DNA from: Eleginops maclovinus
Taxonomy: Eukaryota > Chordata > Actinopteri > Perciformes > Eleginopidae
Assembly (NCBI RefSeq): GCF_036324505.1
Contig: NC_086364.1
Location: 21,086,148-21,150,147 of the forward strand
DNA length: 64,000 nt
Direction of reading: 5' to 3'
Under the pieces are notes generated by a model. That model had not been told where the DNA came from and did not search any database. It saw only the letters and a list, made by a program, of their open reading frames with translations. The position numbers and the translations under genes were made by a program. Positions 48,185 through 60,622 of the stretch are shown piece by piece. The stretch's first letter is position 1, and each line of letters opens with the position of its first letter.

Positions 48185-48410
48185 TGATATAGGTTTTAGT
48201 GCATGTAAATGGTCTGCAAAGGCTTATATCCCTGAGTTTCTCTTCCCCACCCCTGTTGAAACTCCTCCTTTGGACTCCTTTTTTTAACTTCCTGAACATA
48301 CTGACATCACTAGGTAACACTTACGCTTCTACTGGCTAGCGCTAAGGGGCGGGACATCTCTAAGTGGTTGACCAATGAAGATAAAGACGGGCTGCTAACC
48401 AACCAATTTG
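48185..48410 (+). mobile_element. TTAA-type MITE, internal part
   Basis: tgatataggttttagtgcatg, actgacatcactaggtaac, ggctagcgctaaggggcggg and tggttgaccaatgaag place it in the family; both termini missing. Confidence 0.75.
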
Positions 48411-48419
48411 TCGGTGGAG

Positions 48420-48770
48420 CGCAATAAACAAGTTCCTCCCTCCCCCATGTATCCTCACCTGCCTCACCCCTCCGATCTCTTCCATTTCATCTCTCTTTCT
48501 CAAGCTTGGCCTCCTTTCCTTAATTCTCACCCTGTCTCCCCCCGGTACGACCAGCCACACCTTCCACTCACATCTCCCTCTGGATATGCCCTCACACCCT
48601 TCCTCCCTCTTCCTCCACTTCCCTTCTCTCCTTCCCCTTCTCCTCCCTCTAACACTCTCCTTTTCCCACTTCTCCCAAACACCATCTCCTCCTTCTCTTC
48701 CTCAGACAAACATCCCCCCCCCCCCCCCCCTTATCCCCTGGTGAACCCTAGCCTTCGCTGAGACCCTGAT
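48420..48770 (+). repeat. Pyrimidine-rich tract with poly-C
   Basis: About 340 bp of mainly C and T, including a run of C at 48714-48730. A possible triplex-forming tract with no coding signal. Confidence 0.8.
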
Positions 48771-49144
48771 TAGCCCTTATCTCCCCCTGCCCTCCGCCCT
48801 GATCCAGAGGTGGAGAGGGAATGGACCTCTTTCTATTCATAGGCTGGGATGAGTCAGTGCTTTTCCATAGAGCGTTCACAGAGAGTGGAGGAGATACGGA
48901 TGGAAAAATTATAGTTAATTACAGCCTCACTGTCGTCACAATGAGAGGATCAAAGGAGCTTTGCCCCACCGTGTCTAACCTGGACACTCACCTCTTTAAC
49001 CTTTACAAGACTTTTTACCCTCCAACCGTTTACATCGGTCCAGTTCTGAACCTCCGTGGCTCTGATGATGGTTTGTGAGACGTTACTGTCTCAGATGCAG
49101 ACATCACAACACCCAGTGCGTTCCTTTAAAAGTCCCATGAACGA

Positions 49145-49515
49145 GACTTCACCACGTCTTCACTTCGTGTTTCCTTCGACTACACTTTGACTTCATTTTG
49201 GAGTCAGCTCTTGTTTACCTCATCGTCCCACCACCATTACTTTGTCCTCAATTTGTCCTTAGTCTTCAGTCTGTCTTCACTTCACCCTCATCTTCTTTTC
49301 TTCTGTACATTGAATCCACATTGTCTTTACTTCGTCTTCAATTTGTCTTTAATTTGTCCTAACTTCATCTTACCATCGTAAACTTGTCTTCACTTCTCTT
49401 CGTCTTGACTTTGTTGTTACTTGGTCTTTACTTTTTAGCTTCACTAAGTCTATAAATCTTTCTCATTTTGTCTGCCCTTTGTCCTTTCTTCTTCACTTTG
49501 TCCTTTGCTTTGTGT
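49145..49515 (+). repeat. Degenerate CTTCACTTTGTC-type repeat
   Basis: Irregular repeats of cttcacttt, gtcttca, tttgtcct and similar words with no fixed period; looks like an old, decayed minisatellite. Confidence 0.65.
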
Positions 49516-49839
49516 TTACTCTCTATCAGTGTCATTAAAAGATGACAGAAGTATTTTAACATCCATGAATCAGTATGTCATTCAATTAAATCACTTTAAA
49601 CAAATGAGACCATCCGTAAAGCGCTTTGCAGTTTCCTCGCATTGGATTTGATAGTTTTTGCTTCTGGTTCAGACTCAACATGGTCCTGATCTCCCTTAGT
49701 TTATCCCTCCTCTCTCCTTCAGACCTCTTTGCTTATTTCATCATCTCTTTCTGCTGTCTCCCTGTTTGCCCTTGCTTTGTCTACGCTCCGTCTCACCCAT
49801 GGCCTCCTGTGTCTGCTGCAACTGTTTCAAGCCGACGGA

Positions 49840-49965
49840 AGAAAAGAGGAAAGGAAGGGAAGAGAGACAGAGAGACAGAGAGAGAGAGAGAAAGAGAGGG
49901 AAGGAAATTAGGGGGAATAAAGAGAGGGAAACAAAGACAGAGAGAAGGATAGAAGGAGTAAAGCA
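49840..49965 (+). repeat. Purine-rich (GA) tract
   Basis: Near-pure A/G sequence with gagagacagagagacagag motifs. Similar A/G tracts occur at 43160-43275 and 62540-62730. Confidence 0.85.
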
Positions 49966-50073
49966 GGAGGTTGGGATGTGGAAGAAGGAATGAGTGAGCG
50001 AAGACCACAATGTGATCGCTCAATTACTCACCAGCGCTGTGCCAAGCTGGCCCTCATCAGAGCCACATGCTGC

Positions 50074-50208
<135 letters not shown>

Positions 50209-50307
50209 ACGGTAGCCTATACATCAGACCAATATGTTCAGATGTGTTCCTGCTGACCTACTGTAGAAAAATGCTCCCACCTAGACACACTCTCCCTGCT
50301 CTGTTCA

Positions 50308-50308
<1 letters not shown>

Positions 50309-50381
<73 letters not shown>
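50309..50381 (+). repeat. (CA)n microsatellite
   Basis: About 72 bp of pure CA. Confidence 0.97.
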
Positions 50382-50383
<2 letters not shown>

Positions 50384-50511
50384 TACATAAGCTCCCCTGT
50401 TCCTTCCTACGTGTACATAACACACGTATAGAAATATATATCTTAAACCTAAGAGCACAAACGCGCAATAACACCCTAGTAACGATTTGAGTTATCTCAA
50501 TGATTCCCAAA

Positions 50512-50797
50512 GAGTGGTGCAGGAATGAGTCCTCAAACCAGGTAATGAGTTAGCATTTTTACCACTTCCCACATCTGAAAGCCAATGTTAGCTTTTTTAC
50601 TTCTGGTATTTACGCTTAAAAAATGGTCAAATGTGTGTTAATATGTGAAGATTAACGTGTGTTTGCCACACATTTTATTTTATGCAATATTCCAAAATCC
50701 AATGGAAAAATCCCATTGGCTTTTTCTCGAGGGAGCCCTTACCATGCTAACTTCTTCATCCTAAAAAATGTACATGTTTCCACTCTACGTTTCCTAC
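50512..50797 (-). mobile_element. GAGTGGTGCAG-family element, reversed
   Basis: agagtggtgcaggaatgagtcc ... taatgagttagcatttttacc ... gccacacattttattttatg ... aatccaatggaaaaatccc. Its right limit lies next to the TTAA element at 50802. Confidence 0.6.
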
Positions 50798-50801
50798 TTA
50801 A

Positions 50802-51397
50802 AGGTCCCCTATTATGCAAAATGCACTTTTTGCCCCCGGTATGTCCCCGGTGTGTAAGGAGACTCACAAAGTGTCAGAAAATACAACCCTCTCTCTTTTC
50901 CTCCTTACCCACATCTCTAAAAACGGGGGTACAAACGAGCTGATCCAGATTTGCTGCAGATACGACGTCATATCTGAAATGTGGGCTGGCTTTACATTGA
51001 ACTCCTGGCAACGTCCTGCCCACGTGACACGTCTCAACCTATCGTCCGCAATATACAGTCGGAGCTGAATCCCCTCCGTAGCACCTCTGTGTCTCTGTGC
51101 AGGATGTCTGCATAATATGGCGTTTATTCACGGCAGCGTTTAGCTGAGTATCTCCGGTAGAAAGCTTTCACAGAGGAGAGAAAGCTGCATGCGCTCCAAA
51201 GGGGCGTGGCCAGCTTCAGCTCAGCTCAAATTTAAAGCGACAGTCACAGAATCAGCACTTCAGGAACAGGGCTGAGATAGAGGGGGATGAGGCATGCTAC
51301 AATCTGTTTGGTATTTTGAGCAAAACACTTCACAGACATGTTTTGTATAGATGTTGCAATACAATATGTTGTTGGAATATAGCATAATAGGAGACCT
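50802..51397 (+). mobile_element. Complete TTAA-flanked MITE, second sub-family
   Basis: Inverted ends AGGTCCCCTATTATGC and AGGTCTCCTATTATGC (15 of 16 match) are each flanked by TTAA (50798-50801 and 51398-51401). The 596-bp interior (ctgcagatacgacgtcatat, aaaggggcgtggccagc) is unlike the other TTAA copies, though the tips are shared. TTAA targets are used by piggyBac and Kolobok transposases. No coding capacity. Confidence 0.85.
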
Positions 51398-51401
51398 TTA
51401 A

Positions 51402-54380
51402 GACATAGATGCAAACTAACTTCCCATTGGACGTTTTCGTCCCATTGGTTTTAGAAGTGCATTATATTTGCATAATTTTATTTACAACAAAATTCAGTTT
51501 TCTTTCCGCACAAAGATGATACCGTTTTAAACATTTCCCAAGAATATTCTATGTGCTTTCCTTTGAAAATCCCTGTGCATATACATCCATCTCTGCAGAA
51601 GCATTCCTGGGATGGCAAGAAAAAAAAACACGAGAAACACAGAAAAGATGTCTTGGCTCAACCCCATTCTGTCTCGCTGTATCTCTCGACTGCTCTTCCT
51701 CTGTTTCCTCGCGTCATGTGAGGCGAGGCGAGCTCCTGTGATGAATGTAAATGCTGCCCCTCCCATTCCCCCTTGTTCTGCTAAATTACAGCAAACACCA
51801 CCTCCTCTCTCCTCTGTGTCTGCCTGCGTTTACCCACAATCCCACGTCCCGATCGTCCTTAGCACGTCCACCGGCGGGCAGTCTGCCCAGCTTTCAGCAT
51901 CCATGCAAACACATTTAGAGATACAGTACACAGAGGCATGAGTCAGACGTGACAAACGGGCAACGCTACGAGATGGATAATACTACCTCCAGCATGTATG
52001 ATGCTCGCTGTGTGGGAATACTTCCACTACAGTGTGGAGACAGACTGCAGAGCACGGCCTAAATTCACTCCATATCCAAATCATTGCATTGTTCAGCATC
52101 AGACACATTGAGAATTGTATTTTTGAGAAGATGAATTTACTTTAATTTCGTAGGATTTTACATAATGTGTACTGCAGAACTTTTGAAGGCAGTGCTTTTT
52201 TGGGTCATTTTCGTGGCATTAAAAGGGCAGTCAGAAATGAGAATGCTTTATTTTATCCACGTTTTGTGACAGATGCAATATTTAGAATAAAAATAATGAC
52301 ACTTATATATATATAAATATATAAATATATGAAGTTTGAGTTGAAATTTGCAGTAAAAAGTCTACTGGACGCAGCTCCTTAGGCTCAGAAATTCCAACAC
52401 AGAGACCCTCTTTAGACGGTGGTGACATGGTGAAGACATCGTGGATCTCTCATCATGGTACAGTCCTTGTAGATCCGAACTGTCCGTAAGCCATCGATGG
52501 AAACGTTGAAGTCAGATATATTCTGCTGCAGCCATATTTCCATAAAGCACATTAAACTACACTTCAGATATTCCCTCACTGACACTGTTAGCTCGTCTGT
52601 TCCATTAGCTAGTGATCTTACAGTACGTCTATGTGGAAAGGGTCAAAACACGGCATACTCTATCTCCTTTCCTGCATAAATCTGGACCCAGCTCTCCTCC
52701 TCCATCTCTTCGGTTCACCGGTTCAGTTCATCTTCGGGAGTTACTATTAGAAGAACTAACAAGTAAGATATAGGGAGAAAGCTGAAAGTTGAAAACAGCA
52801 TGCACTACTACTCATGAAAAGTAATAACCCTTTGAGGACCGTTTACTGGAGTTGCACATCCAGTGAAAGCTTTAAAAAAGGACTAGTCACATGGATACGC
52901 CACTTTCTAAATATGGAAGTGCCACCACCCTTCTATGTTTCCCCCCCATTCACACAACACCACAGTGCTTTTTGTCAAAACCAACACCACCAATAGAGCC
53001 TGACGTGCACCGACATGTACATGCATGAGTTGATAACTTGCAGCAATCTATTCAGTGTCTTAAAACCAGCTCCGGAAAAGAGAACATGATATTGTCTGCA
53101 GCGGGCGGCACGCAACACAGCTTTTAGGAGTTGGCGGTCCTGTGTTTTTATGGTTATCTAACGCTTAAATGAACTGGACCCAGCATCCAAGAGTCACTGA
53201 ATAAACCAATGTGACCTAAAGGAGGACGCAGAAGATTAGAATAACGGTCTGAATTATACGTCAAAACATAAAATCAATAGCAAGGCTAGCTTGACTGTGA
53301 GGCTTTACTTTAAGCTAAAGGCTAATGCTAGCATGCTAACTATGACCATGCCAACATGCTGATGTTAAGGCGGTATAATGGGACCGTTTAACCGAGCTGA
53401 AGTTCTCTAATTAGCACCAATCACAAGCTGAGGCTAATGGGAACGTCATTAGTTTTGCTGGTCTTCCTTCATAAAGCAAGTAATGATCAAATTTAAATTC
53501 TGACCTAATGTGGCGAGATGAAGAATTAGACAATCACTGAAGTTATTACGATTTCACCAAACGTCACGACAATCAATTTAATAGTTGATGAGAAACTGAG
53601 TAACTCATAACCACAAATGCAATCTTCGTTGATGAAAAGTCAGAGGATTTACAGCCATCATTAGGACTTATCGTCGGGGAACAACGTTGTGTAGATGTTG
53701 AGATATTTCACAGGAGGTGTTGCTGTCTGAACCTGGACACCCTTAATGGCTGTAAAGGTACATATATTAACGCACTTACCACCACTGTTTACGTGCAATC
53801 TATTACATATTTTTGGAGATATTTCAGTTGGAACAGAGTTTATCTCCAGGTAACAGACCAACTTTTCCATCCCTGAAGCAGAAAAGCACGATAAAACTTT
53901 AGCAAAAGTTAGTTTTTGCTGTCTTAAAATCCTTAAATATTCTCTTTAAACAACTTTCCATTGCATTGAGGTCATAAAGTTCATCAGCACCATTATGATT
54001 AAGCCTCTGGACATGTTGTGTTATTACCACCATTACCGTGTTCTGTATCATCAGCTGCCATCACCATATTTTATATATATTATCAATAAAACAACCCCCG
54101 GTGGGCATTGAGCTATTTGCATCAGCTGCTGAATTTGTTCCCCGTCACATCAGACACTTGTTTGGTAGACGGGAGCTTTGTCTGCCAAAGTCTGATTTGC
54201 ATTAGCAAAGTCAAACAGGCTTAATAGACTTTTATTAGCATGAGGCAGCCGGGCACTGAGGGGGGCTTTCAGACAATGTAATGTGCTAATAAACAGAGCG
54301 CTGTGTACGAGGACAACAACAATAACAAAACCTCACAGCACCCACTCTATAAGCCTGCGTAAAAATACATATACATTAAT
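51402..54380. other. Anonymous intronic sequence
   Basis: About 3 kb without a recognised repeat or gene, apart from a short TA run near 52305-52330. Among the longest repeat-poor parts of the intron. Confidence 0.45.
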
Positions 54381-54384
54381 TTTG

Positions 54385-54793
54385 AGGCCCTTTTTTATGC
54401 TTTTCGGGGGGTTTCCCTTTCCTGTTGTGTGTTATATAGGTTTGTGTGCATGTAAATGGTCTCCAAAGGCTAAAATCCCCTCCATGCCTGAAACACCTCC
54501 ATTGGACTCCTTTGTTTACTCTTGTAACATAGTGACATCACTGTGTAACACTCACATTTCTATTGGCTAGCACGCCAACACATTGTATGTTAAAGTCTAA
54601 GGGGCGGGACATCTCTAAGCAGTCGACCAATCACAACAGAGCTGGCCAGCTTACCTAACTGGGCTCTGGTTTCAGACAGAGGGTGAAAAGAGGTGCTGCA
54701 GCACAGGCAGCATGAGAAAAATAAAGAGCTTTTTGAACATTAAAGCATGGAGACATGTCCCAAAGTATAAAAATGAACCTGAAAATGAGCCCT
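54385..54793 (+). mobile_element. TTAA-type MITE, full-length reference copy
   Basis: Starts aggcccttttttatgctttt and ends aacctgaaaatgagccct with TTAA at 54794-54797 (TTTG on the left). The body holds ccattggactcc, agtgacatcactgtgtaac, ttctattggctagc, aaggggcgggacatc, gaccaatcacaacagagc and cagacagagggtgaaaagagg, so it serves as the map for the partial copies. Confidence 0.88.
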
Positions 54794-55496
54794 TTAAGAT
54801 GATTTCTAACAGTTATAAGAAAGATAGCTTCCCTGGCCTCTTTCTAATACAAGATCTGAGTATTTCTAACAAAACAGGACACGACTGATACTGTCTTTGT
54901 GTATTTCCTCCAATTTATACCAAGGTTATTCTGCGATATTAGATTTTGGAAGTAACACCGTGTTGTTTTCTCTTGTTCTGCATAAGGGGCCAGTTGAAAA
55001 TCGCACCTTTACCTACAGCGAGCTGGACATCACGTTCCGTCAAGTAGATTCTGCAACACACTCTAATCGTTTATCTCAGTAAGCGACAAAGATAAGCGTC
55101 AAAGATAAGCGTCCCGAAAAAGAGAAGCAAATTTGTAACCGCCTGTAGGATTAGACCTCGGCGTGATTTATGGGACCACCCGAAACAAGAACTGAATATA
55201 TACTGTGTATGGTGGACTTCATAAAAGGGACAGCGAGAAAAAAAAAAGGAGCACCCAGAATAGTTTCATTTGTCCTTGGATTGATGCAGTCTGACTCCTG
55301 AATTGTGTGTACTTTTGTGAAGAAGAGACTGTAGTTCTTTAAGTAATAAAGAATCAGCATTAGTGAAATCCAGAACAAAAGGGGTTATTCGATGATACTG
55401 TCTCGAGCGATGTACGTTTAGGTCGTACTTTAGCCACCACAGCTGACATGATATAACTTTGATTCATAACTTGCCAAATAACAACAATATTAATCA

Positions 55497-56340
55497 GATA
55501 ATCCACCAAATATGCTAAAGACATTCTTTAAAAGCACTAAAACATACTCTGATTACTTCTTAACATTTTTCTACCAAACAATATTTATAATACTTTTAAC
55601 TTTTTAAATTTTTTAGTGAAAATCCAACAATAAAATCCCACTTTATAAATGAAGGATTAAGAAATAAAATATAAATAAAATACCAGACTGTGTGAATCTG
55701 TTTTGTCCAACTTGATTTATATTTCCTGTATTTTTAAATCAGAAAGTAAATATTTTCTGCCAAAATAGCAAAGATTTTCATCCATCAGCCAAATATGAAA
55801 AAAACATCTTAAAAAGCACTTAAACATACTCCAATTAATTCTTAAAATATTTCTACAAAACAATATTTATAATTATTTTATTCAACTTAATATTATTATT
55901 ATTTTTTGATGATTTTTAGTGAAAATCTAACAATAATTTAAATTGACTTTGTCATAAAATCTCAATGAATGAATGAAAAGGGCGGTGGTGGCAAAGCAAG
56001 GGCGGTGGTGGCAAAGTCCATAGGGGCTTGGCCTGGGAACTGGAAGGTCACCAGTTCAAGGCCCCGAAAGACCAAGTGCCACCGTGGTGTCCCTGAGCAA
56101 GACACTGGTTACCTACACTGCTCCCCGGGCGCCGTACATAATGGCAGCCCACTGCTCCTAACACTAGGATGGGTCAAATGCAGAGACCGCATTTCGTTGT
56201 CCTAGTACTTGTACTCTGTGCAATGACAATAAAGTTGAATCTTAATCTTAATCTTAAATAAATAGCCAGATGGTGTGAATCTGTTTGATCCTACTTGAAT
56301 AATCCCTGTATTTATAAATCAGACTTTATTTTTCACTTCT
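55497..56340 (+). repeat. Tandem duplication of an AT-rich segment, second copy split by a SINE
   Basis: Copy 1 (about 55497-55783) and copy 2 (about 55784-56340) share acatactc.aatta/gatta, acaatatttataat, tagtgaaaatc.aacaataa and gtgtgaatctgttt. In copy 2 the SINE 55980-56255 separates the two halves. Confidence 0.82.
55980..56255 (+). mobile_element. tRNA-derived SINE, same family as 13055-13372
   Basis: The head gcaaagtccataggggcttgg ... ggtcaccagttcaaggcccc is followed by the shared body gctccccgggcgcc and aggatgggtcaaatgcagag and a (cttaat)n-type tail. The first 21 bp of the head are duplicated. It is inserted in a tandemly duplicated segment. Confidence 0.82.
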
Positions 56341-58430
56341 CTGCCTTTTTAATAGAGAGCTTTTTAGGATAATGGAAACAACAATCAACTTATTGTGAGT
56401 GTTTTTCTTGCGATAAAATCCTCCCTGATATGGATGGATCTGTCGGCCAGCAGATGTAGCGGCCACAGGCGAGGCGGTGGTCTGTTACTGTCCATTAATT
56501 AACCTCTATTCAAATAAATGCCTCGTGGTCCCAGTTTAATTTAACAAACCCCGCATCAAGGTAGCACCAGTGTCAGCTCTGATGCTATTTTTAGGGCTGA
56601 ACATTATTAGATGAATCACGTCTCTGTGAAAGTTGTAACTTACAACATTAACTGTCAGATGTTTGCTAAGCTAATTAGGATGCAAACTCTACTGATTGCC
56701 CTTCAATTTGATGTGTTTCTCTTTTGTAGATTCAGTCTGGTGTAGTCGCTTCAATGGTCTTTTTTTAATCTCGTTGCGTACTTTAAATGCTAATGAACAC
56801 CTCGATTGCATTTTTAAAATCCCAATCATTAAATGTGGCCTCCGTTTTTTGGGAGTTTAAACGGAGAAAGTCGAGGCAGCATTTGATCCAAGGTCATTAG
56901 TGGGACACACGAGGCTTCGGGGGTGGCCGACTTAACCACTCGGCTATCTCTGGGCACAAGCATCACTTTTTTTTCCCTTTCCTGTTACCCCCTGCAGGAG
57001 TTTCGGTTATCAAGAAGCCTGTTCACCCGTATCCGTTTTAGCAGCACACTGTTTTCAGAATAATTGTCCTCTTGCTGATTTATATGGCAACTGAATCGTT
57101 TTCCGCTGATGATAGATGGACAATGCATTGGCTACGGAAACACACATCAACCTGTAACACAACCCTCACGTGCACTTCGGCCAATTGGTTCGTAAATCCC
57201 TAACGGCAAGTCTAACCCAGGTAGCCTTTGACAGAAATGCACTGTAGGAGCCAAATGTGAAATGCTATGTGGTGTTTTTCATCCATTATAGATGAGAGCA
57301 ACCAGTCCAGGTAGTTTCCCTGTCCTGTATGTCATGGCCACAGCCCTTTTTTGGGTGAAAATATCATAGCATTTGACTCTAAATTCATACTGTGAGGTTT
57401 TTTCATCCAAAGATTTAAGAAAAACATGTAATTTAAACATATGAACGATGTGTATTCAAACAGTCGGGACAGGTTTCTCTTATCATACGGGACACTGAGA
57501 AACAACCACAAGAGGAAGAGATTCACTTTGTAAATGTCCAGCAGTAAGGAGGTCAAATCAGCAACACCTGGACTATCCAAATTACGATGGTCAGGCAACA
57601 ATTACATGATACCATCGTGGCTCAATGATCTGCATCGATATACAGTTCAATTAAAAGCATAAGGGGATTGATGTCCGATCAGTCTGCTGGTGGACGAGTG
57701 TCAAACTGGTATATCCTTGGCTTTTGAGTGTTTTTTATTTCAATGCAGCATGTAGAGTCACTACTTTGACTTTTAACGTTACAACGGTTTACCTTAGCCT
57801 TGTCAGTAATGTAGCTGCGATGAAGAGTTACCCATAGACGTCCAACTATTGACTGATCGAGTTCCATTGGTTTTGATGCTACAGGTTTTACAGATAAGTC
57901 AGAGTACAGGAAATTGTAACGTTGGATCTTTTTGTTCTTTGACTTGAATTCATGACACAGCATCTTTTTAAACCGATTCTCATCAATGGAACGTCTGTGG
58001 TCTCTCATCTGTTGGTGATGGGCGTGTTCCTTGGTGATGATAGTGGTTAAACCTGACTGTTTTCACCTGCTCTCTTGGGTTTTGCATGGACCTAGTGAAG
58101 TGACATTTTCTGTTGACCACCATTGAAATCACGGTGACTGCCACTGGAGCAGATTGGATTTCTGGGTTGAATAGTAATGACTAAAAATCTAATGCAAGGA
58201 GTGAAGGGGATTTATTTCTGCGCTTCATCGTGTTTTTTCCTGTGTTAGGAACTGGACTGCTTAAAGTCGCATTCCCCCCCCCTATTGTAGAAAATCTACA
58301 TATCAAGCAGACTGAAATTTCACCTTTCTTGAATGCTCCTTGGCCGTTGAATGTTAAGAGTTAAAGTTGTAGTTCTTCCCTTTCTTTTTGGAAGAAAATG
58401 TTCAAGTTTGTATTGTTTTGAGGGTTGTGT
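56341..58430. other. Anonymous intronic sequence
   Basis: About 2 kb with no recognised repeat. Minus-strand frames at 57332-57601 and 57679-58008 (89 and 109 codons) lie head to tail but match nothing I know. Confidence 0.4.
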
Positions 58431-58439
58431 CTCCGTGGT

Positions 58440-58485
58440 ATACTGCGCTTATGTAAGTTGTTTTGGATAACAGCGTCAGTTATAT
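58440..58485 (+). mobile_element. L2-type tail remnant
   Basis: cttatgtaagttgttttgg then ataacagcgtcag is a decayed version of the L2/SINE tail seen at 61700 and 62030. Confidence 0.45.
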
Positions 58486-58827
58486 TAAATGTTTCTGCAG
58501 CAGCTCTCTATGTGTGAATCTACCTTTGTATCCACGTAGGACTTCACCTGACCCATATGAATAACACTGCAGTAACAATCTGTTCCCGTATTGAGAGGAA
58601 CAACAATCTCCCGTGCCCCGGGGCGATGCCGAGGGTCGAGAATGTGCTGCTTCCACCGCTGGTATCAACATCGTGATTTCTCCGTATCAGAGACTTGATA
58701 ATATTAAACTTTATTATATCCGCCGGTGAGTCACTGTGTGTTCTGGACGCAGAGTTCGAGCACCTTCTCAGAAGTAATTCAGCGAGTGTAACCTGAACAT
58801 CCCAAGGTTGGAGGGGGCGTCATAAGC

Positions 58828-59122
58828 CAAGGAGGTTATTTTTTCGGGGTGTGTTTTTGGCCAGAAACGCCTCCATTGGACTTAGTGACGTCACTGTAAC
58901 ACTCTTCCTTCTATTGGTTGGCGCTCCAACACATTGTACATGATAGTCTAAGGGGCGGGACATCTCTTTAAGTGGCTTACCAATCACAACATCCGGCCAG
59001 CTAACCAATCAGAGTGGACTGGGCTCTGGTTTCAGACAGAAGGTGAAAAGAGGTGCTGCAGCACAGGCAGCACATAAGCAGGCACAAAATACCTGAAACT
59101 AAGCTGAATATGTCCTCTTTAA
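58828..59122 (+). mobile_element. TTAA-type MITE, internally shortened
   Basis: ggaggttattttttcggggtg ... cgcctccattggactta ... ttctattggttggcgctcc ... aaggggcgggacatctc ... aaccaatcagagtggactgg ... aagctgaatatgtcctctTTAA. Confidence 0.82.
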
Positions 59123-60267
59123 ATGAATAGGCAAGCACACATTAGTAAATATAATGAGCGGTATTTTAAGTAGTAATTGCACATCATAAAGAGATTCATA
59201 ATGAAATAACTACTTGTTGTTTTGAGTAATTCGGGCGATTGTTGGAGCGTGTGTTTGCTTTGAACTCTGTAAAGTTGTATCTGTAATATCCTTTCATTTC
59301 GAGATGATTTAGTGACCCTCATTCACCGTTAATATGTTTTGTTTTCATACACTTCTTCAGCTGTTCCTCTCGGCAATAAAGGAAATAAACAGATCACATG
59401 TTATTTCGAGATGTACTTCCAGTGACGTGCGGCAGGTTATGAACGAGCTGTGTTTGGTCGTTCGGCCCCGCAGTGGAAACTAGGTTATTGTCTCCGATGC
59501 CCCGGAGCAAAGCGAGAGAGCGAGGAGCAACATGCCTGCTGCCTATAGTCATATCAACATGCTCTCTATTATCGAGACTCGGAGAGAGGGTAATCTGCAC
59601 ATTTCTGCAGCTCTTATTATTGCACCAGTAGATTCTGAGAGAGCATCCGTGGTGATGTTTGCCAATTAAGAAGAGCGTTTCTGACTTGAATTTGCAATTA
59701 ATATGAAGCCTTTTGTCCAGGCCACACCTATTAGGATGCTGTTGAGCTTCACTGAGTGTTGCTGCAGCATGTCTTTCTGTACAGCAAACTATCTGCGTGT
59801 CTTCTGAATACTGAATGAAGACATTTCCGCACGCTGCTTACTCTCTCTGTCAAACAGGATTTTTGTCAGAATGGGAACTCCTGCAGTCGTGGTGTTGGCA
59901 CTCCCTACTGCTTTATACGCTGGCCATTTACAAACCTAATCTCTTCCTCTTGTGGTTGTTAAAGTCCCTTTTTTTATAAGAGAAACATGGAGTGCTTGAA
60001 TGTAAATGCAATAAAAAATGCGGATCAAAGTAATAACCTCCCTTTAGTGTCTCTGCAACAAGTGGTAGAAGTTATCCGATCCTTTACTACCTGAAAATGT
60101 AGTTTGGAGTACTGGGTAAAATCTCCAGATGTAGTACTTCAAATTGTTTTGTTGGCTCGTTATCATAAGGGAACGTGTTTTGGGGCGGCCATCTTTAAAA
60201 TCTCTATAGCGCCTTTGTCAAATGGAGCGATTTTGGACAGATTTGAAGATTGTTTTAGCAAACAGGG

Positions 60268-60425
60268 AGCAGTTGCAGGTCGGTGCCTTGCTCCAGGACA
60301 CCTTGGCACTTCCCAGAACTGGCACCCAATGCAGCTGCCAGTCACCACTGTGTGTGTTTTGGTCCGGTCGGGGCTTGAACCAGCGACCATTTGGTTCCCT
60401 ACAGTCCCTTCAGACTGAGCTGCTG
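60268..60425 (-). mobile_element. tRNA-headed SINE fragment
   Basis: On the minus strand: agctcagtctgaaggg..., then a B-box-like gctggttcaagccccg, then ggtgtcctggagcaaggcacc. It is the unexpanded relative of 8708-9123. Confidence 0.7.
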
Positions 60426-60466
60426 CTGCTAAACCGAAGAGTTTATGCCATATAAGAAAGGATTGA

Positions 60467-60468
60467 TG

Positions 60469-60499
<31 letters not shown>

Positions 60500-60544
60500 C
60501 AGTGGGGAAGTGTGTCTAGTTGTGTGTTAAAGGGGGGACAGAGG

Positions 60545-60620
<76 letters not shown>
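60467..60620 (+). repeat. Two (TG)n microsatellites
   Basis: TG runs at about 60467-60497 and 60549-60619, separated by 50 bp of G-rich sequence. Confidence 0.95.

Positions 60621-60622
<2 letters not shown>

Noticed and set aside
57332..58008. Two neighbouring minus-strand frames as a transposase or host gene
   Set aside because: Neither shows a known motif; frame lengths are within chance for AT-rich DNA.
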